Source: Uloborus plumipes
Taxonomy: Eukaryota; Arthropoda; Arachnida; Araneae; Uloboridae
DNA: 64,000 nucleotides
Direction of reading: 5' to 3'
NCBI GenBank assembly: GCA_038373865.1
Contig: JAXGGA010004455.1
Span: 1 to 64,000 of the forward strand
The translations under genes and the position numbers were made by a program. The notes beneath the pieces were generated by a model. It did not search any database, had not been told where the DNA came from, and was given only the letters and a program-made list of their open reading frames with translations. This document shows positions 1-12,888 of this stretch, in pieces (the first letter of the stretch is position 1; every line of letters begins with the position of its first letter).

Positions 1-695
1 TCGATCCTTATTACTGTAGCTACCTTTTCTGTATAAGTTTGAACTTATAGAACAGCGTTTCTCTAATTGGGCTCTTTGGTACCGTAGATATCCACGGTGG
101 TCACGTATTCTACGAAACTTGTATTTTTTATGCAATTAAAAAATCAATTAAAATGAGGTTCGAATGAATATTTCAATCAGTATTTCCTTCATATAAAACC
201 AAGAGCACTAGGAAGGGCCCTGACTTTGGAAACAGCGAGGGAAGTGGAATGATTAGACTTTTAAGAACATACTTAACGATTCCTTGGTTGAACTGGTCGA
301 AGTAATGGCACGAAAGCAAAACCATATATTTGAAGAAAAACTTTTCATTTATTTACCTTTTGATTCTTCATCATTTATGTAATAAGAAAACTGAACACGT
401 GTCCCAAATTATCTTGAAAAAATAAAGAAGATGCACACATTACCTGCAAAGAAAAAAGCAAAATTAAAATCATAATTTATTCATTTAAGTTAATTTTTAT
501 CACAATTTAGTAAAACTTAAAAATTAATAATATATCATAAATACTATTTTAAATGATTTAGGCATCATGTTTTGAAAATTCAAGCGACAAGTATTACTAA
601 TACAAGTTATCAAGCATAGTCTTCTTAAATGAGGTTCTTATATTTTTCATGTAGTGACAGTAAATTTCGAAAGAGTAGACACTTTTTGACGATAA
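1..695. other. AT-rich non-coding DNA
   Basis: No frame over 60 codons, splice pairs or repeats of note seen. Confidence 0.6.
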
Positions 696-847
696 TACTG
701 CAAAAAATAAACTGTTGTTTTTGCCGTATAATACTGGCAGCCAAGGTTCCAGTTTTAAACTGTAAAATGCATAGTAATAAACTAATTGCTTATAAATGTT
801 AATTAAGTTGTTTTTGTTTGCTAATTAATTGTTTATTTTTTGCAGTG
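696..847 (-). mobile_element. Family I MITE, short copy
   Basis: It starts ACTGCAAAAAATAAACTGTT and ends TTTATTTTTTGCAGTG, which are inverse to each other. The diagnostic GGCAGCCAAGGTTCCAG lies near the left end. The interior is shortened compared with other copies. Confidence 0.8.
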
Positions 848-969
848 TCGTTTTAATTTCGTTTACTTTTCATCCTCATAATGCACTTTTTCTCTCTACA
901 TGAATTAAAAGTTATCTAACAAAACCCCCTTTGTATTTGACTTGATTTTATATGCGTTACAAAGAGTAC

Positions 970-1584
970 AGGGTCATTCCATAGAAATGTCAACCTTAGC
1001 CGAAGAAAAAAAAATACCGAAGTGAAAAAAGCATCAAAAAATTAGTAAATAAATAAATAAATAAAAATCATACAACATAAGAAGTTTAAAAAAATGAAAA
1101 AGTATTGTAATTATCACTGAGATTAGCCATAATGAACAGTTTGTAGTGTGTTTACTGCTTGTTTTTCGATGGTTACGTTAGTCACATTACGTTAGTCCAT
1201 TTTGAGTAAAAATGACACTTAAGACTAAAAAAAATAAGATTCAATAAATGTGTTTTATGTTTTTAAACGCCAACTTTACACATTTTTCTTTTTATCCTTC
1301 AGTTTTTAACATTTGCTTAACTTTGTGAAATTTTTGCCTCACAACATGAGCATTCATTTTCAGGGTTGCAAAAATGTTACGTTAGTCACACTGCTATTTT
1401 GGTTGAAAAAATATCCACTGTCTGTAATTTTATTTTGAATTCTTAGCAGAAATGATACATAGATACCATGTACATTGTAAATCCACCAGCATAACTGAAA
1501 ACTATTTTTTATCCTTTAAGTTACAAGTAAAAACAGATACAAAATCAGCTCTGAATGTTACGTTAATCACTATGAAATGACCCT
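970..1584 (+). mobile_element. Family II non-autonomous DNA transposon, complete copy A
   Basis: The ends are AGGGTCATTCCATAG and CTATGAAATGACCCT, imperfect inverted repeats with one mismatch. If the element begins at GGGTC, it is flanked by TACA on both sides, suggesting a 4-bp target duplication. It is 615 bp, has no transposase frame, and contains several copies of TTACGTTAGTCAC (about 1173, 1187, 1377 and 1556). It shares nearly its whole length with 44088-44718. Confidence 0.88.
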
Positions 1585-2023
1585 ACAGTAGTATTGAATT
1601 TGTTTGTTACATCACAACATCAGCAACAATGGAAAATAATGGAATATACCGAAGCTTCGATCTTTCATTTTAAACCCACTGAAGGTTGGTAAGACTAGTT
1701 TTATTACTGCATCAGTGCGCCAAAGCTTTCTCTGCATAACATTTCTTTGACTGCCATAGTGTCATAAAGACCTGCTCTCTCCAAACATACAAGAAAGTGA
1801 AATACGTAGCTTATTTTACTTTCACCAATCATTTCTTGCACCACCAAGCATGAGTTTGTTATTCAAATAATATAACAACTTCATTTTCATAATTCAGATC
1901 ACGTTGCTACGACATTCTGATCGTACCAGGTTTCTTCATGTGGAAAGAAATCTGAAATATTATTACAAAAAATCGATACTTTTTATGATTTGTGAACTCT
2001 TGTGTCTTTGATATCTTTTTCTA
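1585..2023. other. AT-rich non-coding DNA between elements
   Basis: Nothing recognised between family II copy A and a family I copy. Confidence 0.6.
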
Positions 2024-2150
2024 CACTGCAAAATATAAACTATTGTTTTTACAGTATAATACTGGCAGCCGTGGTTCCAGTTCAAAACTAAATTGCACAA
2101 TAATAAACTACTAATTTTACAGTAATAAACGGTAAAATTACTGTGTGGAA
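2024..2150 (-). mobile_element. Family I MITE, partial copy
   Basis: It starts CACTGCAAAATATAAACTAT after a TA and carries GGCAGCCGTGGTTCCAG. The right end is indistinct and may be truncated. Confidence 0.7.
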
Positions 2151-2241
2151 AAATTGGCAGACGATTATTTGTTGTTCGCTGTTAGCTGGTTTGATAATGC
2201 ATGTTTGTTCTAAAAACATTCTCTTTTGGAATTAAGAGCTA

Positions 2242-2498
2242 CACTGTAAAAAAAATCATGTTTTTTACCGTATACTACAGCTAATTTTAGAGAAATAAAC
2301 TGTAAAAATTGATAATTTTACAGTAATAAGATGTAAAATTTCTACTCTTACAGTACTGAACTGTAAAATTGCAATTTTTACAGTAATAAACTGTAAAATT
2401 AACAATTTAACAGTTTATTACTGTTTATTTTGAAGTTTTAAACTGGAATCTCTGCTGCCAATATTACACTGTGAAAACCAGTTAATTTTCTTGCAGTG
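2242..2498 (+). mobile_element. Family I MITE with expanded interior
   Basis: It starts CACTGTAAAAAAAATC after TA and ends TTTTCTTGCAGTG. The interior has about four repeats of a TTTTACAGTAATAAACTGTAAAA-type unit. The right side has ACTGGAATCTCTGCTGCCA. Confidence 0.85.
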
Positions 2499-3283
2499 AA
2501 GAACAAGTAGCTAAGTTAATAAAAAAAATATATATATGGAAAAAAATCAAATAAATAAATAAAAGATACTAATCCTTTTTATATGAGTTCTTTTCTCAAC
2601 TATTATCTAGGAACATCATGATTAAAGGAGTCTGTGATTACTATTAGACTCTTTTTTACTGAGTTTAAAAACAATTTGCATCTACTTCACCAAAAATCTT
2701 CCATAGCTGCAGATTTTTTTTTTTAATTTAAACTTCTTTTGAATCTGCATGGATGAATTCCATACACATCGTAAAATGATTAGTTACCTCTTCGCATATG
2801 CTCCGCTCATTTTATAAATGTTTTTTTATTAATTCCTATACATAATTCTGAATACTTTGAAGACCAGTTTTCATGGGAAGCTTTTCTTTTACATTTTAAA
2901 AACTTCCTTTAATTCTTTAAGCAAAGTCCAGCCTTTTATAGAGTCATTAATTATGCCTCCAACAATTCGTAGAAAATTTTACATCTCAGTTTTGGTCATT
3001 TTTAATAAGAAAGTTTCGTAGACTATTTAAACACTTTTCGTGTACATTATAAAAAATTTAGATGTTCTCTGTGCTCTCTGTGAAATGTCAATACTTCGTA
3101 AATTAATCTCTGCAAAAGTATTTTCTGCATTAACTTGAAAAATCCCTACTTAAAAGGAATTTTTTTCCTATTCTATGGCGCTATTATATTGTAACGCAAT
3201 CCTGATAGCTTTCCAGGTCTCAACCGCTGACAAAAAAAAAAAAAATCCCCCTTTCTTTACATTTTAGTGCTATTCTTTATTCC
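2499..3283. other. AT-rich non-coding DNA
   Basis: Short A- and T-runs and one aaataaataaa tract. Nothing coding seen. Confidence 0.6.
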
Positions 3284-3664
3284 TGCTGCAAAAAAATGAA
3301 CTGTTGTTCTAACACTGTAATACTGGCAGCCGAGGTTCCAATTTAAAACTGAAAAATACACAGTAATAAACTGTAAAACTAGAAATCTTAGTTTCTTACT
3401 GTAAAGTAAGAAATTTTACAGTTTATTGTTTCAAAATTTAGCTGCATTGTACTGTTAAAACTACAGTATAATACTTGCAGCAGAGGTTCTAGTTTAAAAC
3501 TGTAAAATGCAAGGTAATGAACTGTGAAAGTAACAATTTTACAGTTTATTACTGTAAAATTAGCAATTTTGCAGTTTAGTACTGTAAAATGAAAAAAATT
3601 TACAGCATATTACTATAAAATTAGCTGTATTATACCGTAAAAACAGTGTTCATTTTTTAGTGCA
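3284..3664 (-). mobile_element. Family I MITE, head-to-tail dimer
   Basis: The diagnostic CTGGCAGCCGAGGTTCCA and CTTGCAGCAGAGGTTCTAG blocks occur twice, about 150 bp apart, joined by an internal end-like ACTGTTAAAACTACAGTATA. The outer ends are GCTGCAAAAAAATGAACTG and TTCATTTTTTAGTGCA. Confidence 0.82.
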
Positions 3665-3675
3665 CATTTATCATA

Positions 3676-3840
3676 CAGTAGACGCCGGTTAACCGAACTA
3701 GTGGTTAATTTAACCAACCGCTTTCATTAACCAAAACGCAGAAACAGAACAAAATCCAACTTTAATGAATTAGTCGTTTTATTGAATCAGCCGCTTTAGT
3801 GAATCAAAACTCTTCTGAACAAACGTGATTCAAATACTGG
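3676..3840 (+). mobile_element. Tigger-like transposon fragment
   Basis: ACAGTAGACGCCGGTTAACC resembles the end of Tigger/pogo elements. It is followed by repeated 'gaatta.tcg..tta.tgaatcagccg' text typical of their subterminal DNA. No opposite end was found. Confidence 0.35.
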
Positions 3841-3908
3841 CGGCAGCCAGTGTACTTGTATACGTGTAGATAAATGTCTGAAAATTACTACACACTATTA
3901 CGCACACA

Positions 3909-4727
3909 CACTGTAAAAAATATGTGTGCAAAATGTTGTTTTCACCACATAATACAGCTAATTTTACATTTTTAAAAACTAATTTTACATTTTTAAAAAC
4001 TAATTTTACACAGTTTTCAAATATATCATTCAATTTTTAACACTTGTTTAACTTTGAGAAATTTTCGCCTCACAACATGAGCATTTATTTTCAGGGTTGC
4101 AAAAATGTTACGTTAGTCAGGCTGCTATTTTGGTTGAAAAAGTATCTACTGTCAGTAATTTTGTTTTAAATTCTTAGCAGAAATGATACATAGATACCAT
4201 GTACATAGTAAATCCACCGGCATAACTAAAAAATATTTTTTATCCTTTAAGTTACAAGTAAACACAGTTACAAAATCAGCTCTTAATGTTACGTTAGTCA
4301 CTATGGAATGACCCTATATAAAAATTTGTAATTTTACATTAATAAATTGTAAAATTGCTAATTTTATAGTAATAAACTGTAAAATTGCTGTTTTACATTG
4401 ATAAACTGTAAAATTGCTGCTTTACAGTAATAAACTGTAAAATTGCTGCTTTACTGTAACTGTAATTAACTGTAATATTGCTAATTTTACAGTTTATCCC
4501 CGTGCATTTTACAGTTTAAAACTAGAACCTCTGCTGCCAGTAGTAAATTTTGTTTTTACAGTATAATACAGCTAATTTTGTAGTAATAAACTAAAACTGC
4601 TGCTTAAACAGTTAGAAACTGTAAAAATGTTAGTTTTACAATTTATTACTGTACGTTTTACAGCTTTAAACTGGAACCTCTGTTGCCAGTGTTATACTGT
4701 AAAAGCAACAGTTTATTTTTTGCCGTG
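3909..4727 (+). mobile_element. Family I MITE dimer interrupted by a family II fragment
   Basis: The left end CACTGTAAAAAATATGTG is at 3909 and the right end AACAGTTTATTTTTTGCC near 4727. The interior resumes the family I repeat at about 4320 after the family II insertion, and carries two CCTCTG(C/T)TGCCAGT blocks (near 4520 and 4685). Confidence 0.85.
4017..4315 (+). mobile_element. Family II element, 5'-truncated copy B nested in family I
   Basis: About 300 bp match the right half of copy A (970-1584), including ATGTTACGTTAGTCA and the end ATGGAATGACCCT at 4315. The left half is absent. Confidence 0.85.
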
Positions 4728-7599
4728 CTTTTGTTTGAGTTAGTAAAACATATCAATTAACCGATACCTAATAGGCATACAAGAAAGTACACTTTGGTCC
4801 ATTTCAGCTTTTGAAGGCTTAGTAATTATATCAATGCTTTGTTTTGAAGAAAATATTGAATTATTTTCGGACAAAGTTTTAAACTTTAAAGAAAACATTT
4901 AAATTAAAACTTCGTAAATAAAAACCTTTTCTTTTTCATACCTTCTATTTTTATTTCAAAAACAAGAAATAAATAATAAGCTATTTTTTTCTAAACTCGA
5001 ACAGCACTGGCTACTTTGAGAAAAAAAAACTCTTTTGTAAAAAATTGAAAATAACTTCTCAGAAAAGGAGTCGAGGATAACGGAATTGCAACATGGATTT
5101 TTTTATTAGAACTTTTCTTAAACAAAAAGGTAACTTTTTTTTCTATATTTCTTTCATTTTAATTAGTAAAAAAGATAGCGAAGATTGGAATGTTTTATTA
5201 GCTCTTCCTACTTTCGTTTCAGAAACACGCATTCGTTTAGAAACTCGAAATATTTCTCAAAGGAGAAAAATTAATTAGTAAGAATAAAATAAAGCCAAAT
5301 TCTCAGAAATTAAGAGCATCTGAAATTTGCTTTAATTATATCTAAAGAAAAGACCTCAAATGCAGCTAGTTTTATTACGCGGGCTAGCAATGAGGCTTTT
5401 GAAAAAAAGTTATAATAAAGCATCTCATTTTATTGTGAAAACATGACATAGTAAATTTTTAGTCAATAGGAAACGAAGTTCAAAGAAGAAGCTAATTGAT
5501 TATGGGAAATTATTTCTATGTGGTACAAACCAAAAGAAATATCTTAAATAAACTAAGTGCATGCAATAATTAATCTGTAAAAGTGATAAGTTTTGATTTT
5601 TTAATCTCTTCAAATCCGAAAACATATTACTATTCAAAAGTAGTATTTCTTTGCTGTATATTCTCGCTATGTGACTCTAATATGAAAGTTGTTGAGAGAA
5701 TAGATTTTTTTATTAAAAACAATTATCCGCCATTTTTTTAAAACGGAATACACAGAAGTAAAAAATGTAGGACGGTTTTTAGCTTAATTTCAAGTTTGAG
5801 ACTTGCTTAAAAAAATAAAACACTTTAATGTTAAGAATTACAAGTAAAAGTTGTAAATAACATTTCATACTACAAGAAAAGCGTCTTTCAGCAAGTTATC
5901 ATACGCTTCAAAATTTTCAAATTTTTCAAAATGTCTTTTTTTAAAGTGTAACTAATGCTCCATTTACAGAACTATAAGGAAATTAGAATATTTTTCGTAC
6001 AGCTACAAAACAATATTTTTTTTACGAAATTTTAATCAATGTAACCGATCGAGTACATCTGGCTTTAGTGGATAAGTCACACACACAACAACTTAGGATT
6101 CATTAGTTTAGCAATTGAACATACTATTAAAATTATGAAAATTAATTAAATGAAACAATGATTTACTAGAGTTTCTCTTGAGGGATGCTTAAAAACTTAC
6201 GCGGATGTTTAAAGTTTTTTCAAAAAAAAAAAAAATGAGTACTAACTTTATTTACAGTCAAGCTGTCATAAATTCGTTAGTTCTTTGTATTTTGATAAGT
6301 AAATTTTATAAAGTTGTTGAAATTGATAAAAACGTTTCATTTCAATTAATTGCTCTTCTAAATAAATGACTAAAGTATTTTCAATTTTCCGAATTGGTTT
6401 CCGCTGAAATTACACAAGTTCTCTCCATCAAACTTCGAGTTTTTCATGTCTGTGATGAATCAACATGCATTGCTTTAACTATCTCTAGAAGGCATTTTTG
6501 TATATACCTTGATATACATATGGCAGAATATTTTTTATTATTATTAATTACTCTTCGCACTATTAATCTGTTCTTAATCATTTATCTTCAAAACCGAAAT
6601 AAATAAACTTAATTTTCTTCATGCAACTTTAAACCAGAGCTGATTTCAAGAAAGTTGGGAAAAGGATAGTACTCCCAAGTTTCTTTTTTTTTCACGAGCA
6701 TGTCTAAAATTGTATGCCTTTTAACACAAGTACCCCTCCCCCCCCCACAACTTTTTTTAATTTCATTAACCAATACTTGTATATGTAAATATCTACCTTC
6801 TTTATTCTCCCTACACTAAACCACTGCTTAAAACCAATTTATGATTATACGGAAAAGGAAATTCATTGCTTGTACCTGAAAAGCTAATGAGAATAATTTA
6901 TGTTACATCCTATCCAGAAACAATGACACACAATGTGGTTACCCACGCTGAATCACCAGAATAAATAAGTAGATACGCAGCTAGGTAACTGACTCATTCG
7001 GACACCAAAATGGTTCTTATGGAAATAAAACAACAGGTATTCCCACATTTTGGATACCTACAGGTGCATAACGGTCGAGGTTCAGCAAGAAGCACTCTAC
7101 CGTGACCTTGATCGTCGCCAAGGTTACCGATTGCGACCTTCTAAACAAGATTTTTTATCCCTACGCTGAGGAATTTTCGATTCGAGTTCCTCCTTTCCTT
7201 CAACCTGCCACCAACGTCCGTTTTCGATTTTGATTAATTAGAGCAAAAAAGAAAAAATCAGAGTTTTCTGGTGGAAGAAAAGGAAGGAAGCTCCTTGCGG
7301 TATTTTTCGCTCGCTTAACAAGAGTTGAGTGTTAAATAATGGCTTTACCTCCATTATGTTACTGGTGCTATTAGTTTTGTTAGGTAGGAGTCGCGAAAGT
7401 TAAGGAAAAAACTTTCAGTGCTTTCATTAACTGAGTTTGTAGCTGTTTAATCAGATTTTCGTTGCTTGAAAATGATTTGGGCTGTTAGATAGGTGGTAAT
7501 TAATATTATTTATTAATTATTTGCACAAAATTAGCATTATTAGATGCAATTGTTTTGAAATTAATTCAACTTGGTAAAAGTATGGAATTACTTCGTGTA
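4728..7599. other. AT-rich non-coding DNA
   Basis: Two 61-70-codon frames (5093-5278, 6394-6606) have no recognisable motif and compositions expected of AT-rich noise. About 7050-7230 is less AT-rich (cgaccttgatcgtcgcc) but without a usable frame or splice pair. A C-run lies near 6735. Confidence 0.55.
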
Positions 7600-7657
7600 C
7601 CCTGCAAAAAATAAACTGTTGTTTTTACAGTATAATATAACAGTTGTATTTTTGCAT
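7600..7657. mobile_element. Family I MITE, minimal deletion derivative
   Basis: CCTGCAAAAAATAAACTGTT and a truncated ATAATATAACAGTTGTATTT are the two family I ends with almost all interior sequence lost (58 bp). Confidence 0.6.
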
Positions 7658-9584
7658 ATAAAAAAAATTAAAAAAACAGCTTGATATTTCTTGAATAAAG
7701 TCAATTTTAATTGCGTTTTAAAGATTTCCGAAGCCAGATACTGTTTCTATGCATTTTAAACTAAAGCAAAAGAGAATAAAAATTGAGATGAAAAAATCGT
7801 TCAAAAGGAAAAGCTCTTAAACTTGTCCGACTATTTTTTCTGCTATTTTTTCCTCTTTAAACTAAATGAATCTATGCATTTGATTTTACAAATTGGGAAA
7901 AAAATATAAAATCACTATTATATTTTATGAACGTCATAAATTTATCCTCTGGATTTTTACCTGAAGTCGTTTGAAAATAGGCCTTTTTAAAAACCAAATT
8001 TCAGGACAAAATGGCGAGAAATAAAATCAAAAAAACTTTTTTTTTCCAATCGTTTAATATGAATATTGAGAAAGTCATTTATTGGAATTTTGAAAAACAG
8101 AAGTATAATTTCAGGAGCTTATAGATTGCGTAATGTATATCGAAATAAATTGTAAATTTGAACAAAAAGAAAGCATTGAAATTGTATATTACAGTACCTA
8201 GGAAATAAACGATTCTGTATCGACTTTTCTTTAAAAGCTCTTAAAAAATGTTTTGTTTTAAAACTGCTACGATATCATAGTAAAAATCAAACGTAGAAAA
8301 GTTATAATTAAAAAAATTTCATTTTTAAAAGCCATTACGGAAAATCAACTGTACAAATAATTATGAATTTAAAGTTTCAAACACATTTCCTGCAAGTTTT
8401 GCTCTTGTGACTTAGTGCTCTTTTCCTTTCAGGTACAAAGTTAGAGTTGAAAAATTAGAGAATCTGAAAGGTGATCTTATCATCAAATGTAAAATTTTAT
8501 TGAAATAAAGAAGTCTTTGATCAAAAACTTAGTTACCAACGAGCCCCTCAGTAACCAAATCACGCATAGAAAAAACATTGTTTTAAAAGCTTGGAAAATA
8601 AAACCAAAACCCTTTTAAATCCATACAGAAAAAGCATTTTCAAAAGTTATTCTTACTTTCTCCAAAAAACAGAAACTTTTCCATTTCTTTATTCATTATG
8701 AAAGTGTATCGAAAAATATGATTTATTTTTCCTTTTTCAGTCTTTATCCATAAAATCGAAGTGCTTAGAGCACGTACGTTAAGAAAAAAGGGAGTAAGTG
8801 TTTTTCTTTGTCCTCAACGACTCTGTTAAAAAGAGAGAGAAAAAAAAAGAAATGGCTTTCGACAAATTTTGGGTCATAAAACAATCGATTTTTCACACGA
8901 CATTTAACCGCTATTTGATTCATGCTATGCTTCGAACGAATTGTGTGTAACTATTTTCTCAATGCTTAAACTTTTGCACGAATTAAACTGTTTTTATACA
9001 AGCAATTTGTGCAATGTAAAATTAGAATACCTGTAATCAAAGTCTCAAACAAAACTATACATTTTATGTCCCATAAAGCAACTTTTTCGATAGGTCTCAA
9101 AGAGTCTAATGAGAAAAAATGAGGATTCAGATTGCCTGTTTAAGGGTTTCTGGAAATAGCATTTATCTTTCAAAAGAAAGAGTACCATTTACATTTAGAC
9201 CACTGCATTCGGAAAACTTCTTAGAAAAGCAGATGCAAACGACTTTACTCCTTCTTCACTCTAACCTAGAAATATAGCTAGTGCTGGTACTACTGCTTAT
9301 TATTATGAACATCAATTAGAATTTCGTTTCCTGACTACCTACAAAGTGTTTAATATTCTCTAAGAGAAAATTATATTTTATAGCGAACTATTGTATTTTA
9401 TTGTACTATCATTGTTACCTGTAGATTCAAGGGTATAATTATTTCAGTCCTCACACAGGCTTGCCGAGAACTGACATTTTTGAAAGGATGGAAATTCTCA
9501 GTTTAACGATTAAAAATTTTGCTGAATGATAAAATACAAGAGCGGACATTGTACGCATATCTTCATTTAATGAGGAAAGAAATT
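7658..9584. other. AT-rich non-coding DNA
   Basis: Nothing beyond homopolymer runs was seen. Confidence 0.6.
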
Positions 9585-9694
9585 ACCCAGGTAGCACAAA
9601 TACCCTTTACACGTTTTATAAACGTTTTTAAGCGGTTGTTACAACGTTAATAACTTTTTTACAACCTTTAAAAAACGAAGTGTGCTACTTGGGT
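9585..9694. mobile_element. Small MITE with CCCARGTAGCACA ends
   Basis: ACCCAGGTAGCACA at the left is inverse to TGTGCTACTTGGGT at the right with one mismatch. The flanks allow a TA target duplication (atTA... and ...TAgg). It is about 110 bp with no coding. Confidence 0.75.
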
Positions 9695-12299
9695 AGGCAT
9701 CATTCTCAAAAAAAAAAAAAAAAAAAGTAATAGTGCAATATTGTCTTTAAATTTGCTGAATAGTTTGCTTTATTGTGCAAACAGAGTGTGGAAGGCTTTT
9801 ACTACTTGATAGTGCGAGAAGAAAGGGGGTTTAGAAGCCTATCTTTTCTGTAAGAAGCATCAGTAATAACATAACTTAAAATAGTTTAAAGGGTATTCAC
9901 CATGTTGTAATTAGATTTAAAGGAAAACATCTGCTACCCATTGTCAAACATTTTTAATTAGTCTTAATAATTGCTGCACATAAAGTTTTTACTGACACAT
10001 TTTTGTAGATCAAGTAATTGGGAACTGTTAAACAAAATGCCAGGGTATGCGCTGTTTTATATGTAATATTTATTTTTGTAAGCAAGATCGTTATTCATAA
10101 AAAAGAATGAAAAGCAAAAGCAGAAAAAAAATAATAATAAATAAATAAATAAATAAATAAAAGAAAATATAAAATAAGAAACAACATAACAGCATTTACA
10201 ATGAAATATCTCAAAGCAATCTGTTACTGGGGTTCTGAAATAATTGTCTAAGCTTATTTTTAAGACATAGTATATGTTTATTATTGGTGGATTTAGAATT
10301 AACACCATTCAGCAGAGGAATGATATTTCTTCTCATTAAGAACGAGAAATTATTATTATTATTAATTATTATTATTATTATTATGGTCATTATTGTCATT
10401 ATTGTTATTATTATTAATATTAGAAATGTTATAATTCTTATTAATAAGTATTACCTCTAAAAAAATTAGGGGGAATTCTTTAGCCCCTCCGCACATGTCT
10501 TCCATTAAAGTCCACCCGTGATCAATAATTGTGATTCAGAATTTAGGGATAATATCAATATATTTAATTACGCTGCCTAAGTATAGAAGATATGCGATGC
10601 CTACTAAATAATATGAAGCATAACTATCACTCTGTTAGTACATTTACAGTTGAACATTTTGTTTCCACCCTTATGCATTATTTTTAAAATCGCTTCAACA
10701 TTATTTATGTATAAAAAAAATTTGTTTTGAAATCTGCATTATGATATGAAATATCACGCCAATTCTAATTGATATTTTTCTTCACAGTAAAGTTCAACTT
10801 TTGCAGTTTTACATGTGGTCTCAAACAAATTTCCACTATATGCTCAAAAAATAAAAGTTATCCTTAACCATAGTGGTGACTTAGTCGGATGGAGACGGTC
10901 GAAAAAGTAATACCGGCAGATTAATTTCAAAGACAAAAAAGTGAAATAAGATATGTATAATATTAATTATTTATTATATAATAATAACGGGAAAAATTAC
11001 AAATATGATTTGCTTATGAGAAAATAAGAAGCATCCTTCGTAAAAAAAACACATTTATCAAAAAAAAAAAAAAAAAAACGATTTTATTACCTTTTAAAAT
11101 CTGCATTTCCCTTTTAAAGCAAAACTTTTAAAGGCAGTTCCTATTCAGTACTGAACAGCCCCATAAAACAGAAGTATTCACAGCTAGAACTTGCCATAAA
11201 AAGGGGAAAAATATTTTCTCGTTGCTGAACAACTCAGTTAACGAAAGCCGTAAAAAGAAACATCAATAGCTTTCGACAAATTTCGGCTCGTAATACGCAA
11301 GAATGACTTTTTTTCAAAAACTTTTCTCAGCTCTCATAAAGAAGGAAATAGAAAAAATTATTTTCATATACTTCATTTCTCTCCAAAGAAAAATACTTTT
11401 CAAGTTTTGCCCAATTCAGAAAATAACTATAACATTCTATAATATATTAGATCAGTTTAAGTAAAGGATTCAGTTGCTCTGGGTATTATAGTAGCGAAGA
11501 ACCCAGTTAAATTCTTCATGCATAAGGGTAGAAACACCGACTTCAATATACATGGTGTCTGAAATGACTGACTGTTTTCAAAAATTCATAGCATAAAAAC
11601 AGTTACGGCAATAAAAATATTTCTTGCAGAAAATTCATGGGACAGAGCCCAACTTTTTCCTCCCAGAATTCCAGATTTTATTTAAAATTTTTTGAATTGA
11701 GGGCACTGCAGACGATAAAGCTTTTAATCAAAGAGATATGCAAAATACCGCAAAATCGGTTTTTGATTAACTGACTTACTTTTTTACTCTTGGCAGAGTC
11801 ATCTATTGGAAAATTACTGAAGTAAAATCAGGAAAAAACTTATGCCATCCATGTCACTTAAATATTCAGCGAGATCTTTTTTTTTTAACGTTTACCGTTT
11901 TCTTGTAATGAATTTTTGAATACAGCCTGTCTATTTCAGTATCCACTGCATATAACGCTCCACAAATGCACACATTTATAGTAACGTTTCAAAAACTACT
12001 CTTAAGTAATGCATATTTAATGAGGAATCTATTATAGAAGACAGGAAGTGTTCTTTAAGTGAGTGAAATAGAAATACATAACACATTGAGAACCTTTAAT
12101 AAATTATTTTCTCAAATTTCGTCATGCCATCTTCATCCACTGAGCTATGCAATTTATATATACTTCTCTTTTTTCTTAACAAAAAAGAAGAAAACAGTAC
12201 ATTCTCTTAGAAGATATTTTGAAAAGATGAAAGGACTTTTCTGCTTCAAAAATAAAACTGTCATTCACGATGATGAAAAGGCAAAGATCTAATCATCAC
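9695..12299. other. AT-rich non-coding DNA with simple repeats
   Basis: An A-run (about 9709-9726), an (AAAT)n tract (about 10132-10160), the ATT microsatellite and an A-run near 11060. Minus-strand frames at 10057-10399 are translations of these tracts. Confidence 0.65.
10349..10420. repeat. (ATT)n microsatellite
   Basis: ATT units with interruptions (aattatt, ggtcattattgtc) next to an A/T-rich region. Confidence 0.95.
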
Positions 12300-12760
12300 T
12301 CTGCGACTAACGATACGGGTTGGACGTCCATTCAAACATCAAGACTCATTCAGGAAGCTGCGACACAAAAGTAGCTCGGAAAAGACCAGGCTCTATTGTT
12401 TCACCACGTGAAAAAGCGATCAGCTTAAGAAGGAAAAAATTATAGTAAAAAAGTTGCTCAAAACAAAAGATGGCAAGGAACGATAACGGATAGAGAAAAA
12501 AAGTTCAGAATACCCCGCACAATGGCCAAGTGACCGAAGGGCCTTTTGTGCTTAGGCGGGCCCCGGCAATCGAAATGAGCTCAGGATAAAGTGTAACAAC
12601 GGAACGATTGTGCAGCGTAAGAACGACGTTAAGTCACACTGAATTGATTTTTAGACAAATAGGGTAAGCGGAAGGTCTGTGCTTGTAAAGTGTAACTCCT
12701 GTGCTTTGCCAACTGTGACTGACTGAATATCAACCGTCGCGATTCATAAATGGCTTTGGA
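12300..12760. other. Less AT-rich patch, unexplained
   Basis: It contains AATGGCCAAGTGACCGAAGG and GCTTAGGCGGGCCCCGGC, unusual here. TGGCCAAGTGA loosely resembles a tRNA A box, but no B box or cloverleaf follows. It may be an old repeat. Confidence 0.3.
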
Positions 12761-12888
12761 TTTTACAAACATTGTGCATGACATGGGTTTAGTGATGCAC
12801 ACAGAAGAAAATAATGCAATTCTTTAGAAAATATTAGCGATGTCGTTTTTTGAGCACAATGCAATCGAGGTTCTGATTTATTTTTAAA

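Noticed and set aside
12510..12560. Possible tRNA gene (TGGCCAAGTGA resembling an A box)
   Set aside because: No B box, anticodon stem or acceptor pairing could be built.
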